From positions 1,180,001-1,244,000 of the forward strand of contig JAQFVV010000180.1 of the NCBI GenBank assembly GCA_028023455.1: a stretch of DNA of 64,000 nucleotides, in the 5' to 3' direction. Within the stretch, counting starts at the first letter, position 1; every line of letters starts with the position of its first letter. The DNA comes from Epiperipatus broadwayi (Eukaryota; Onychophora; Udeonychophora; Euonychophora; Peripatidae). Below, in pieces: positions 22,701 through 36,165 of the stretch. The position numbers and the translations under genes were made by a program. Under the pieces are notes generated by a model that was given only the letters and a program-made list of their open reading frames with translations, was not told the DNA's origin and did no database searches.

Positions 22701-25700
22701 GCATTATAACTTAATTACAATAATGTGGTCATGTTTGTAATTTTAAAAAAAAGAAATATAACGTAACAATTTTATTTTCATAGTAGATTTGTTCTTAAAT
22801 CTTAATTATTAATCTTATTAAAAATAATACTTTATTCTGCATTTTAAATATTTTACTTAAATAGAGTAATTAGAATATTAGGGTGAATAGGTTATAAGTT
22901 AGAATTTTATTAAAGTAATATTAATAGTTATTTAGTTATAAATAATAATATTTAATTATAACAATAATAATAGAATGTATGTGCATACATATAACAATTT
23001 TGAAGGAATGTTTTATAAAATTTTAATATAATTTATTTAAAATAATTTTGATTTATTTATTTTATTTTTATTAAATGTAAACATCTAATGTTCTATTTGT
23101 CAAAGAGATGGTGTTTGTAAGGATTGGAATCTCTTTGATTACAGCAATGGAGAATTATGAGACATATCAAGCTATATATATTATAAAAACTCCATAAAAA
23201 TAATTACATCAAAGAAGAGGTAATATTTAAAATTGTTCTAAAATGACTACTCTGCTTATTCCTTGCTACTTCCAACTTGCTTTTCTTGGTATTGTGCAAG
23301 CATTATATTTAAATTGTTGACAAGGATGAAAGGCTAAGAAATTAGATTTCTTCGAAATTCCTTTATATTTTGTCTGCTTTGCCAATTTTTATCTGGCATG
23401 GAAGCAAATATTTTCAAATCATATATACAAAAAAGGAAAATAACAATCTACCAAATATCCTGAGGAATAATCATGTAAATGCATTGTTTTGATAATTTCT
23501 AAAATTTTGAAAACCGGGTTAATTGATCTCACCAGCCTGCTCTAATTACCTCTCTGAGCCAGGATCATTAACAATTGAATTTAGAACTTTTTTAAATTTT
23601 CACATCTGAAGTCTGATGGACTTGTTTATAACTTGCACAGCATCCCATGTGTTTTATTACTATATTATCATGGGACAAATATCTGAGAATGTCTTTCGAA
23701 CTGTACTTAAATACAATTTTTTTTAAAAAAAGTTACACTACATTTTATTTAATATGATTTTAATTATCATTATGCAGAATATTTTCTTTTTGCATCTCCA
23801 GGAAAAGCATACATGAAAAATGAAGAACAGATATATAATTTTTTTGTATACCAATCTGTCCACATGCAGTATATTTTGTATGATTGAATTAACCTTGTGT
23901 ATGAAATTTAGTTTTCTTAACAAAGGTTATGCAGACTTAAAATATTTTTTTTATAATAACTTATTTTAATTATCTATAATATATTTTCTGTTGGTGAGAT
24001 ATATTTTGTGATAATCATTGCTTGTTGACTACAAGAGGATGTGCTTCTAAATTCATGTAGGTGTCATTTATATTGTAGCTACTTTATTTGTATTGTAATA
24101 TGTATATTTTAAGAGATGAATCATTTTTCTTATTTTTAATAGTTAATGAAGTATGTGAGCCTATTAAATAATATTTTCATAGTTATATCACAGGACAATT
24201 GGCCATAGTAAATGTGTTGCGGCTGTAATATTTTTGAAATATAGTATTTAAAGAATTATATATCTGATGTTTGGATATTGCAAATAATATTTATATGAAG
24301 TCATTATCTATAATTTAAATTACCCACCAGAGGAAAATATATTCTGATTTTATTCCAAATTTTATTTAATTTTAAGCAATTCTTTATTTTGAACTACTTA
24401 ACAAAATTCATAACAATTGTTAATATTTATATATCAAATTTAGGATCAGCATCATATTAAAGAATGTTGCTGTCTTTTTTACATATATAAAATATTTAAA
24501 TTCTTTGCCATTATTTAGAAAAAGCAGGAAATAACAAAGAAGAATCCAGTCAAATTCTAAAACAAATGAATATATTATTATTTTATCTTATTAACTGTAA
24601 ACAAACTATGAACTTATATATTAATTAAATATGGCTTTTATATTTTTTTTTTACTTATAAGATTATATCATTTATCATTTCTTATCTTGGTCATACAATT
24701 ATAATATGCAATAATACAGATATTTTATTTATTCCTGAGATATTCAAACCAATATTTAATCACATTTTGAAACCTAAATAGAATGCATTTAACTATAACA
24801 TTGTGGAGAGATTAGTATTCTATAATATACAAATATATTTTTTAAACTTATTATGAATATAAAAAAAAGAGATTTGGATTTATTTAATTATTATCATAGT
24901 TTTATATATTGAATGTACTTTACACTCAATAAAGTGCCTCTTTGATTCTGAATTACATTTTAGCTGATAGTATAGTTTCATTATTTCCATTATAGTTTAT
25001 TACTCTAATAATTGCATTGTTAGTTTTAGTATTTATATTTACTTATTTAATATAGTTACATTAGGTTTGTCTTTTTAATGTATTTAGGCTTGTAAAATAT
25101 ACATCTAAATATATATTATAAAACAAACAGTAGTATAACTGGTAAAAATATTCTGCATTAAAAGCTTGACTTAACAATTTTTGGAAGTTTATTGTAGACA
25201 CTAAAATATACAAAAAGTTAACATGATAATTATAATTCATAAAATTTGGTCAATAAATGTAATTAATTGTTAGATTTTCTTCATTAACATATAATATTAA
25301 CTTACAAAATAAGAATTCAACTGAATTACCTTTTTAAACATCGAGTTATTTTCTTCATAATATGTAACATCATGGATCACTTGTGTTACATTACATAACA
25401 ACACTTCCTGACATCTAAGCGTCCATGTGAGAGTTATATTATGTGGGTATGATGAATTTTCATCAAGATGTAATTTAGGACGACTCAGATGAACTAAAAC
25501 ATTATAATGAAGAATTATATATTATTTCTTTTTGTTTATTGATATTGCTTTACAAATGTATACACACATCTTTACATACACAATAACTTGTATTGCAACA
25601 ATTTATAAGTTAAAGAAGCATTTGTAAATAGAATTTTGAAACTTTAGCAGTTTTTATTTTTGAACTTTACTGGATTAATGATTTTACCTAATTAAGAAAT

Positions 25701-26999
25701 ATAATAGTAAATTAAAACCATTTCTCTTTCTATGAACACCATCTGCATCTTTAGATTAGTGAAAGCTAAATATTAAATAATGAGAATAATTAGTTCTAAT
25801 ATCTCATTTACAGTATATTGTAGTAAAATATGACTTTTGTACCAAGTTAATAAATATTAACTTTCAATATCCAACTGTTTTTTAACAATATTTTCTTTTA
25901 TTCTATTTGCTTTCTTGTTGGATCAAAATAGTCTAACTTATAATATAACAATTAATTTTGAAGTAAGAAATTTATATTATAAAATTTATATTACACAATA
26001 CTTAATCCATGTTAGATATTTAATTTCGAATAGAATTGCATTGTATAATTTTTATTTTCATAAGTTCCTCTATTAATTTTGACAAGAGAGATTTGCTGTA
26101 AAGTTTAATTATTTTATAATTCTTTCATCCAATTTATTGGGAAATGTTATAGAAAATCAAGGGACACATCCCTTTCTCAAATTTATCCATTTAGCAATCA
26201 GTGTTTTTTGATTTCTGATCACTAAAATGTATGATTATAACACATTTCAATTTTAAAAACAGGAGATTTTAAATATATGTTATGCAGTTCAATGTATTAT
26301 TCTTACTCTATTTTTATCCACACCTATGATCTTTTACCAAGTAGGCAATAATTTTAATAAATTTTATTAGTTTTTTCACCTTATGTCTAGTGTTCTTACA
26401 AATCAACTAATTTACATAAACAAAAATAACACAAAGCAATGTATTATAATACATTGTAATAATAAATATTTAATAATCTAAAATAACAAACATATTTTTT
26501 TTTATTCTAGATACCAAATAATGATTTTAATTTTACAAAATATTTTAATATTGATGTATATATATTATATAATTATCTATTTATTATAACATGCACACAC
26601 ATCATGCGTTGACCAGGTTGTTTATTTATAGCCAATATGAATTACTATTCTTTATTAACTATAATTTAAATAAATTTTTTAACAATAACAATAATAATAT
26701 AGCTTTTGTCTTTAATTTAAATATTTTCTAGCTTTCATATAAACCTCATATTCTAACCAGAAAAGGGGGTTTAAACCCAAAATCATAAGGTTGAAACAGA
26801 CGTTCTATGTGGAAGTATGTTTACTAATATAACTTGCAATGCATATGTTGTATTTTCACATAATAATAAAAAAATAATACTCTTATTATATTTTAATAAT
26901 ATAAAAAAATTTGAAATAAATAAATTTCTCAGGATTATAAAGTACATGTGGCTATTTACTCTTATTATATTTTTAAAAAATATTTTTAATATAATGTTT
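22701..26999. other. AT-rich DNA, no gene recognised
   Basis: Very AT-rich with many short frames and no conserved domain. No RNA gene, splice-flanked GC-rich block or terminal repeat recognised. Confidence 0.45.
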
Positions 27000-27002
27000 C
27001 TT

Positions 27003-27440
27003 ACCTGATTTCACATACAATTTCAAGTTTTGTGACCCAGTTTACCACAACAATAATAATTAAATTTCTTTTCATTTATACTCTGTTGGTTTTGGTTATT
27101 TTTTTCAGTTTTTTGTTCATTAGATTTTTAAATTACATGTTTAAGAGTTGAAGTCTAAATGTTCTTTAGACTACTCAATCACTAATTTATGTGCTCTACT
27201 TCTTTCAATGGCATTTTTATAATATAGATCCACACCTGCCAGGAGTTGTTCTTGAAATTTAGTTTTGGACATACCTCACAACAATTGATCTAGAAGAGTC
27301 ACTTCCAAAAAATGCCCATATGTGGAACTCTTTTGCCTAGTCTCTGATGTCTATGTCATATTCTTCAAAACTCTCACCTTTTGTTTGACATTGAATTCTA
27401 AAATGTAGCCTCACAATATGTTTCAAAGGAAAAGAATAAA
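27003..27440 (-). pseudogene. Ty3/gypsy-type gag C-terminal remnant with zinc knuckle
   Basis: In minus-strand frames broken by stops and shifts, one reads GESFEEYDIDIRD, then RSIVVRYVQN, then a segment like QEQLLAGVDL, and KLVIEQSKEHLDF. This order (E-S-F-E-x-Y near the start, a V-V-R-x-V-x-x-K stretch, a helix with RAHKL) is that of retrotransposon gag proteins of the K02A2.6-like type. It is followed near 27040 by CCGKLGHK, a CCHC zinc knuckle in which the first cysteine is replaced by tyrosine. No protease or pol follows. Non-functional. Confidence 0.6.
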
Positions 27441-29131
27441 AATATGCAACTAATTTTTCAATTACTTTATTGTATAAAAAACTTTCATATTCTGTTGGCT
27501 CACTACTTTTCACTATTTTCCTTAATTGGTATTAACTGAGAAAATTTTTTTACTAAGATTTACATATAGTGACTAATTGGTAGAATTCTCAACATCAAAT
27601 TCTCCAATCAATATTTACAAGATTGCATCCATCACTAACAGTAATTATTAATCTAATTTTTTAAGTTGTACAGATTCTAGACTTTTTGATTGTGCCAATT
27701 GTATTATATTCTACTGCTATAGGTTTACTGATGTGAATAAAAAATATAATTTCATAAAAATGGTGGATAATAAATTTATATAATATGGAATTGTAATGAA
27801 TAATGATACATGAAATATATTTATATCTCCATATATAGCAATGGATTGTTACTGAACAATTTGTTGACATTTATTACAGTTAATGTCTCAATGAAATTGA
27901 ATGGGTAATACATTTATATAATACACCAGTATATTAAATAATGATGCACAAGAGATATATGGTATATTTAGCAATTGAACTCTACTGGCAGTCTCTAGAA
28001 ATTTTTTATAATTAATGTCTCACTGGATTTGGATTTCCCTTTTAATTTACAAAGTGGCATTAACATACAAGTTATATGACCAGCAATATTTATTATTTAC
28101 AATGGATACAATTCATAATAGATAAATATAAGGCAAATTATAACATTAATTAATGTTCTTTTCTGAAAGACTAAAGTTAATTTTGTCTGCATATACAACT
28201 ATTTCCCTTAATTAGAGAAAATTCATGCATACCCATTTTTTGTGAGCACTCATGAGTAACTGGTTATTTTTTCTTCTCTTGTTCTGTGTAGTAATTTTCA
28301 ATATGGGTAAGTGAAATAAACCAATAGTATTTTCTGGTTGTCAGTTGAATGGCCTCTAAATATATTGCAGAACTAATTAAATATGAGTTAATCTATGTTT
28401 AATCTAAGGCTACCAATTTTAAATATAAGGTAGATTAATGATTTATCTTATAGCTTTGAATCAATTATAATCATTTATTTAAAGTAATAAAAAATAAATG
28501 TACTTATTGATGTAAAGTTTATTCCTTTATCATAGGATATGATAATGTAAAAAGAAATTTTAATGGCATTATCTTACCTTATATCTTTGTATTTCAGATA
28601 GTAACAATAGCAATAATTATGTATTTAATTCAAATAGATTTGTGTATAATGTAATATTTAAATATGGCCTTTATTTCATAATTTATTCAGTGATGATATT
28701 TCTTTAATAATGATAAAAGATAAGTATTAAACATTAGCAATTGATTTATTATACAATATAAAATAAATTATTAACAAATAACAACAAACACAATTAATTA
28801 TAAAAAAATTAGATAAAATATGTAATAAATATAAAAATTTGTTTTTAAGTCTAAGTTAAGCTTGGGATGTGAAAGTGCATAAACATACAGTGTTGCAAAG
28901 ACATTAACATTAAATTGGAGATAGGTTGCATATTATTTAAAACAAATCCTCAATTTAATTTTTGTAGGAGGATGATGATGATAATAATAATTCAATTCAG
29001 TTATTTAAGTGCTAAACAACGGCATGAAGTCAATTACAATTTGCACATTACAATAAAAGAAAAGATAATATATATAAATCAATTAACTATAACATTCAAT
29101 AAGATTACAAAATTTCTTATAATCAATATCA
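27441..29131. repeat. AT-rich DNA with an imperfect internal duplication
   Basis: A block of about 120-130 bp near 27775-27895 appears again in diverged form at about 27905-28030 (shared features: AAATAATGATRCA, a TATATGG/ATATATAG region, TTAATGTCTCA). The rest shows nothing recognisable. Confidence 0.4.
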
Positions 29132-29258
<127 letters not shown>

Positions 29259-30018
29259 TCTATGCAATTCTTTATTTATTTAATGTACATATTAACAGCA
29301 TTTGGCCAGTTATAGATTGCACAGTAAGGTAATTATTATATACAAATCTAAATAAGCATTAAAAAAACAAAAACAAAATAATAACAATAAAATAGAAAAT
29401 CAATAAAATGCACAAATAAGTAAAAAGGTAATATATCAAATGAAATTAAGGATAATATGCTTTTAAGATGATTTTAGTGAATTGTTTAAAATCCAAATTA
29501 AAAATATCTTTTACTAGCAAAATCTTTGTTATAAGTTCTAGGTAAACGGTAAACGAAATAAAGGGGAAAAATCTTAATACATCAGATTTACAAATTTTAA
29601 GTTCAAAAATATTGTAAGTACAAGTGTTATAATTCTGTTTCTTGATATCTAATCTAGAAAGCAAATTAGATACAGAAATATTTTGGGAAATAAATTTATG
29701 AAGAAATCTAAGATCTCTTGTTTTTTATCTCAGCATTAAGTCAAATAGTGTTTATTATTTAAACTATTTAATTTTAAAAATTTGTCAAAAATAGACTGAA
29801 TTCTTATGATATCTGTCTTATGAGGATTTCATATAATTGAACCATACTCCAAGATGGGAAAAACTAAGGATATAAAAAGTTTAATTTTTGTAAATTTATT
29901 AAATGCTTTTCCATATCTGTAAATATCTCCTACAATTTTAAGAGATTTATTCAATATAAAATTAATGTGGTTATGAAAAGACCCAATATTGGAAAATATT
30001 ATTCCTAGATCTCTTTGA
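29259..30018 (-). pseudogene. Jockey-like LINE, 3' fragment 1
   Basis: Near 30010-29830 the minus strand reads RDLGIIFSNIGSFHNHINFI, then KLFISLVFPILEYGSII, the conserved region after the RT palm in Jockey/CR1-type LINEs (D-L-G-I, H-x-x-x-I, then LEYGS-x-x-W). It continues in decayed form with IRIQSIFDKFLKLNSL-like sequence. It is 5'-truncated by the microsatellite at 30019. Its 3' end meets the AAT/GAT array. Dead. Confidence 0.65.
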
Positions 30019-30067
30019 TCATGATGATGATGATGATGATGATGATAATAATAATAATAATAATAAT
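30019..30067. repeat. GAT/AAT microsatellite at the 3' end of a LINE
   Basis: A GAT run is followed by an AAT run. On the minus strand it directly follows the 3' end of the next Jockey-like fragment, in the same relation as the 29132-29258 array to its neighbour. Confidence 0.95.
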
Positions 30068-31109
30068 TCAATTTATTTTATGAAATAAAGCAAAGTACAT
30101 GACAATTATTAAAAACTCCAAACAAGAAAAATTTTGTGTGTGGAAAGACTCAAATAGTAAAAAAAACAGTTTAAAAAATAAATAAATAAAATAAATGCCA
30201 AAATTAATACATACTACACAACCATTGACATAAATACTTTTTGAAAAATACATAAAAAATATTAATCAAATCATCAAGTGAACACTCATATATAAATTTA
30301 CTAAATAATTTTGAACCAGAATAGACATAATGTCTTCTACTAAATTCTTTAACAAATTTTGGTAAAGGTAATTAAAATTTATTAGAAAGACAAGTATTTA
30401 GAACATAAACTCTAGAATTCAGAAAAAGTTTAGCACAAAAAATATCAAAAATAATTCTACATTTATATAAGTGATTTACATCAAATAAACCAAACTCAAT
30501 ATAAATATCTCAATCAGAAGAGGAACGAGATCTACCAAAGATAATGCGCAGAGTATAATTTTGTAAAACACGCAAAGAAGATAAAATATATGGAGAAGTA
30601 TTACCCCAAATAATGCTATTATAAGATAAAATACTCTGATAACAGGCGATGCAAATAAAAATGAGAGCTAACTTAGGAAAAAATTGAACTAAATAATAAA
30701 ACATATAGTTTAAATTATGTAACCATTGACAAAGATAAATAATATGTTTTGCTCAAGACAACCTGGAGTCAATATATATTCCGAAATAACAATAATTATC
30801 TACTAAAAGAATATTCTCACAAATGCATATACTATTAAAATGCAAAATATACTTACAGCAAATTTTAATCTTAAGATACAAAAAAGTACTCTTGTAAGAA
30901 AAAAGAACAACTTTTGTTTTATCTAAATTGATCAACAATGAATTATATGCCATCCATTTACCAACTGAGTCCAAATTCTCATTCACTAATTTTTCAAGAA
31001 GACTATAAGAAACAGCATTATAGGATAAAGCATTATCATCAGCAAAACCAAAAATCTAAAAATGTAATTTCATTGAAAATAAATCATTAATATTGAGCTG
31101 ATATTTTTT
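30068..31109 (-). pseudogene. Jockey-like LINE, 3' half, interrupted by an LTR element
   Basis: On the minus strand, near 31085-31030, broken frames give INDLFSM and GFADDNALSY (RT motif C, F-A-D-D). Then come MNENLDSVGKWMAYNSLLIN and LDKTKVVLFSYKS (motif D region, 30753-30986), NYCYFGIYIDSRLS, and QSILSYNSIIWGNTSPYI with LRVLQNYTLRIIFGRS (30510-30704). These match the post-palm region of Jockey-type RTs. The 5' RT half lies at 36166-36652, with the LTR element 31110-36158 between. The junction falls between the GVPQG-like motif B and the INDL segment. Confidence 0.75.
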
Positions 31110-32800
31110 TGCCAGCTCATATTCATACGTATATACGCACATATATATGTAATATTAAAATCACGTATATATTATTTTATAATAAAACATATTTTATACT
31201 AAAAATAAATAATAAAACTTATGTTTTGAAATGGAATTTTAAAAGTTTTGAAATCCATTAAATCGAAAAAAAGGAAAACAAAACACAAGATCTTGCAAAT
31301 TTTTTAATATAAAAGTTTGTCTTTTGTTTATATTTCTAATTCTTACAAATTCTTAAAGATAAAAGGGGAAAGAGAGTACAATATAGAATTTTTCTGCGAT
31401 TAGCTTTATTGTTGAAACTTTGATAGTGGAGGTATTTTTGTACTATCTATTATGCTCATCAGTTTGGAATGTTTTCTCAGGATTATAAGTAACATTGAAA
31501 AAAACTATAAATTACGGAATTGTCTTTTGTTTATTAATTAATTGGAATTTTGCTGAGTGAGTGACTGGTCTATTTGTTTTGATTCAGTTCAGACTCTGTG
31601 ACAATTTAAAACCTGCAAAGTAAAATTTAAAAAAAAGTGTAGAGAATATGTTGAGTGGCTAGAGGTACCAGAACTTTCCCCCTTTTGGGGAACCTCTCCT
31701 TTCTTTACCACCTGGAACTGCCATTGGAAATGCCAACCTTGCATAGGATATGTAGAGCTAGCCAAGGTAATTGGATTAACCAGGAAATATAGGACAAACC
31801 ACGACAAGCATAAGGATAAAAAACTTCTCCCACAGGACCATCATTGATCAATCGGGATAGCTATAAACTGTTACTGAGTGAACTTTAATTTCAGTTTGTG
31901 TAATAGAAATATATATGTACTATTAAGTGTCTTAAATGTTTTAACAATAGAATGCAGTATTATTGCTGGGATTTATATTATATTAAATCAGCTAAAATAA
32001 AAGGGAGAGGGGGTTAAACTCATATTCTTTAAATGTTTTTTATGCATTTTATTATAATTCAAGTATGAATCAGATTAGATTTTTCCTAATAATGTTAACT
32101 GCTCAAACTTGAAAGACAAATGGAGGAGGGAAGAAGTTTAGGCCAGTTGTATGTTCAACAATAATAAACACTTAAACCTTATGTCAGAATATGGTGTAGG
32201 GAAAATGAATGTCCTGATGGCTGTAAGCAAACAAATGACACTTATGCTGTACATTGTGATTAGAATAAATTGTTTAACATTAGAGAGGGTCTGAGTGTTG
32301 CCATTTGGCAAGTTCTTATTAGTAAGTCACCCTTGGGTTCACATCTACTTGTTCAGGGTTTTCTGTCATAATAGGGTAAGTGATGGGGCATGTTTCTCTG
32401 AGAGAATATTAGTTAAATAATTTGTACCGTATTTTTAAAAAAATTGATAATGTTTGTGTTTAAATTTAAGCTTGTATTTGTTCTTTATACACAAGATTCA
32501 AGTTAGTTTAGAATGCTATAGGAAAAGTGAATGTGTTTTTTGAAATTGAAAATGAATATAATAAAATCTGCTAAATGTCATATTTTAGTGTCCCTGTTTA
32601 AACTGGTTTAGTAATGTAATTCAGTGTCCATTTGGCTGAAATAAATTTGCATAAGATTAAAAAGTATATTTGGTGATTGCCGTTCAAAAATAAATAATTG
32701 ACCGTGACTGTGGAAACCTTCACAATCCTGTTTCAAGCTAGAAATGCTTGGTGGTGCCCTTGAATGACATCATATTTGTGTAATCTTTGAAAAATTATGG
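31110..32800 (+). repeat. 5' LTR
   Basis: Left member of the direct repeat pair, about 1.69 kb. Matches the right copy from TGCCAGCTCATATTCATAC to TGTGTAATCTTTGAAAA. The exact 3' boundary is uncertain by about 20 bases. Confidence 0.75.
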
Positions 32801-33002
32801 ACCAAGCAAAAAATGTTGTGGCATAGAGAAAAAAGATTAGAAAATGGTGTCTTGATGTGTAGGACATGTTAACTAAATAAATGGCCTGAGATCAGGGTAA
32901 AATAGGGGGTAAGGCAGGTTCGGGTGTAAAGTGAGAAGTTAGTGTCCCAGTAGGGGAGAGTTTTAAATTCAAAACAATTTTAATAAAAAAAAGTGAAATA
33001 GA

Positions 33003-34021
33003 ATGAGTGAAGATGAAAGTACCATAGAGAGCCCAGTGGTGATATTTAAAAACCCTGAGCAAGGTCAGTTTGAAGAAATACTAAAAGCTATTGCTGATCT
33101 AAAAGAGATAGTAATCAGAGATAGGAAAGAAATTAAAGAAATTAAAGTGATGATACAAGACCTCAGAAAAGATATAAATGAATTTAAAAAAAATGAAAAA
33201 AAAGAAAAGTGGTGAGAAAAAAATTGAAGGGGATCTAGTAAGAGCAGGTTCCAAAGTTAATAAGATTATGGAAGAAAAGATAGAAAGTGTAGGGAAAGAA
33301 CAGTTCATAGGGGAAATAGAATCGAGACCAAAAAGAAAAAATAACATGGTAATAGACTTGAATAAAAGTATAATGAAAAGGACACTTAATGAAGCAGAGG
33401 AATATAATTACAAAAAGACAGTATTAGTAAAATTTATCCAAATAAGAGTATTTAAAGGTGGTGGGGAAGAAAACCCATTTGATTATTTGGATAGCTTAAA
33501 TGATTTTTTTATTTTCATAAGTCAAATGAAAAAAAGGTTATTATAGTGATGAGCCATTTAAGTGGTCCTGCTGTGGAAGGTGGTGGACTATAACCCTCAA
33601 ACATTCCAAGAATACAGAACGATGATTATGAGGGGTTTCTGGAGTATGGAAAAACAAGAAGCTGTACATATGAAAATATTGTGAGAAAAATATAGAGTGG
33701 ATAGAAATAAAACTTATAGCCAGGTTTTCAATGACAGGCAGTGAAACCAAGAGCACTTGAGGCTTATGTGATGGATCAATTCCAGATATAAGGACCATAA
33801 GATATAACCTTCTGATAGGGGTTCAACTTAAGTTGGCTGAAAACTGCCATTTGTCGATAGAGGAAGCACTAGAAATATAGTGATCTGGAAGAAGGGGAAG
33901 ATTCCAAAGTTAGGTGGGGAAATTGTAATGAACCCACAGGGAAGAGAAAATATTAGTCCAAGTAAGATGGGAAAAGACCCCATGGCATGATTAAAAGTTT
34001 TTTTTTGTTTCGGGAAAGGGT
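33003..34021 (+). pseudogene. Gag-like ORF of the LTR element, frameshifted
   Basis: Opens with MSEDESTIESPVVIFK and a charged, K/E-rich helical region predicted to form a coiled coil (about residues 20-70). It is interrupted at 33215 and continues in another frame (33178-33546) to FKGGGEENPFDYLDSLNDFF, which fits the start of a retrotransposon gag domain (G-G-x-x-x-P-x-x-Y/F-L-x-x-L). After a second break, traces such as a YRVDRNKTYSQVF-like segment near 33690 continue the gag core. No zinc knuckle was seen. The protein would package the element's RNA; this copy is broken. Confidence 0.6.
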
Positions 34022-34099
34022 GCAATGAGCTGGCATTTATTCTGCCAGCTCATATTCATACATATATAAGCACATATATATTCTTAAAATCACATTTAT

Positions 34100-34486
34100 A
34101 TTATTTTATAATATATAGGGTATATGAGCACAGACTTTCAGATGACCCATCACTCTCCACTCTATCTAATAACACTGATACACTCAAGCACATATGTGCT
34201 GAAAAGATAAATAATCACCAATATATGTGTTTCATGCTAAACCAGCAATCATCAGTTGGTCCAGATTATCATCTCCCACACATATATACTATAAGTGCTC
34301 AGATATATATTAAGATAGACAATCTTCGTACTTTAATGGATGGGCTCCAATCTACTACTCACTCCAACTCTTCAACCATCCATCCAATTGAAAATCTGAT
34401 GATGAAATGCTCAAAGGCCACCCTGAGGCCGAGATTCTTGTCACAGGTTTATAATAAGCCTGTGTTTCAGTTATTATTTTATAATA
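34100..34486. mobile_element. Family C hammerhead insertion with 14-bp target duplication
   Basis: A 359-bp sequence (34114-34472) absent from the 5' LTR is flanked by ATTATTTTATAATA on both sides (34100-34113 and 34473-34486); the 5' LTR has the site once. This proves an insertion. It encodes nothing convincing but carries one hammerhead motif on the minus strand. Its sequence is unrelated to families A and B. A retrozyme or PLE terminal-repeat fragment is the best explanation. Confidence 0.8.
34217..34260 (-). ncRNA. Hammerhead ribozyme, family C
   Basis: Minus strand: 5' stem I ACCAA, CUGAUGA box, stem II UGCU/AGCA (four pairs) with GGUUU loop, GAA box, a short stem III region ACACAUAU, cleavage triplet AUA, then 3' stem I UUGGU (five Watson-Crick pairs). 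Stem III has a C-A mismatch that a single G to A change would explain. Only one copy in the window, so no covariation test is possible here. Confidence 0.7.
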
Positions 34487-36165
34487 AAACTTATATTTTT
34501 TATACTAAAAATAAATAATAAAACTTTTTTTTTGACATGGAATTTTAAAAGTTTTGAAATCAATTAAATAAAAAAAAAAAGGAAAACAAAACATAAGATC
34601 TTGTAAGTTTTTTTAAATACAAAGGTTTGTCTTTTGTTTTATTTCTAATTCTTAGAAATTCTTAGAGATAAAATGGGAAAGAAAGTACAGTATAGAATTT
34701 TTCTGCAATTAACTTTTTTGTTGAAACTTTGATAGTGAAGGTATTTTTGTACTATCTATTATGCTCATCAGTTTGGAATGTTTTCTCAGAATTATAAGTA
34801 ACATTGAAAAAAAAGATAAATTACAGAATTGTCTTTTGTTTATTAATTAATTGGAATTTTGACAAATTGCATAACTGGTCTGTTGGTTTTGATTTGACTT
34901 GGACTCTGTGACAATTTAAAACCTGCAAAATAAAATTTGAAAAAGTGTAGAGAATATGTTGAGTAGCTAGAGGTACGAAAACTTTCCCTCTTTTGGGGAA
35001 CCTCTCCTTCTGTTACCACCTACAACTTTTCATTGAAAATGCTAACCTTGCATATGACATGCAGAGTTAGCCAAGAAAAGTGCATTAACCTGGAAATTTA
35101 GGACAAACTATGAGAAACATAAGGATGAAAGACTTCTTTCACAGAACCATCACTTATTGATCAGGGTAGCTATAAACTGTTACTGAATGAACTTTGATTT
35201 CAGTTTGCATAATAGAAATATATATGTACTATTAAGTGTCTTAAATGTTTTAACAATAGAATGCAGTATTATTGCTGGGAATTATATTATATTAAATTAG
35301 TTAAAATAAAAGGGCCAGGGAGTTAAACCTTCTTTAAATATGTTTTTTTATGCATTTTATTATAATTCATGTGTGAATCAGATTAGATTTTTTCTAATAT
35401 TAACTGCTCGATCTTGAAAGACAAATGGGGGAGGGAAGGGTTTAGGCCAGTTGTATGTTCTACAATAAGCAACACTTGAACCATATATTGGAACATGGTG
35501 TAGGGAATATGGATGTTCCATGGCTGTAAGCAAATGAATGCCACTTATGCCATACATTGAAATTAGAATAAATTGTTTTAACATTAAAAAGAGGGGTCTG
35601 AGTGTTGCCATTTGGCATGCATTTATTAGGAAGTCACCCTTATGTTCACATATACTTGTACAGGGTTTTCTGTCATACATAGGGTAAATGATGTTGCATG
35701 TTCCCTCAAGAGGAGAATATTAGTTAAATAATTTGTATCATATTTAAAAAAAATTCATAATGTTTGTGTTCAATAATTTGTATCATATTTAAAAAAAATT
35801 CATAATGTTTGTGTTCAAATTTAAGCTTGTATTTATAAACAAGATTCAAGTCAGTTTAGAATGCTATATAGGACAAGAGAATGTGTTTTTTTAAAAATTA
35901 AAAGTGAATATAATAAAATCTATTAAAGGTCATATTTTAGTGTCCCTGTTTAATCTGGTTTAGTAATTTAATCCAGTGTTCATTTTGCTGAAATTAATTT
36001 GCGTAAGATTACCTTTTAAAAAATATATTTGGTGATTGCTATTCATAAATAAATAATCAATCTTGATTGTGGAAACCTTCACAATTTGGTTCCAAGCTAG
36101 AAATGCTTGGTGGCACCCTCAAAAGGTCACCGTATTTGTGTAATCTTTGAAAATGGCACAATATA

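Larger units (their letters stand above)
31110..36158 (+). mobile_element. LTR retrotransposon with about 1.7-kb LTRs, gag only
   Basis: Two long direct repeats (about 31110-32800 and 34043-36158) share sequence throughout. Both start TGCCAGCTC; the right one ends TGGCA, giving the short terminal inverted repeat TGCCA/TGGCA. The right LTR is longer because of a 359-bp insertion and a 45-bp tandem duplication. The internal part (about 1.24 kb) encodes only a damaged gag-like protein, with no protease, RT or integrase, so it is a non-autonomous or deleted derivative. A purine stretch (GGGAAAGGG, 34013-34021) precedes the 3' LTR and may be the polypurine tract. No clear primer binding site or target duplication was found. 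It sits inside the Jockey-like LINE. Confidence 0.75.
34043..36158 (+). repeat. 3' LTR with nested insertion and internal duplication
   Basis: Right member of the LTR pair. Compared with the left LTR it contains the 359-bp family C insertion (34114-34472) and a 45-bp tandem duplication (35727-35771 and 35772-35816). Removing both brings its length close to that of the left LTR. Confidence 0.75.

Noticed and set aside
31446-31470. TCATCAG (CTGATGA on the minus strand) inside both LTRs
   Set aside because: No GAAA box or stem II at the proper distance, so not a hammerhead.
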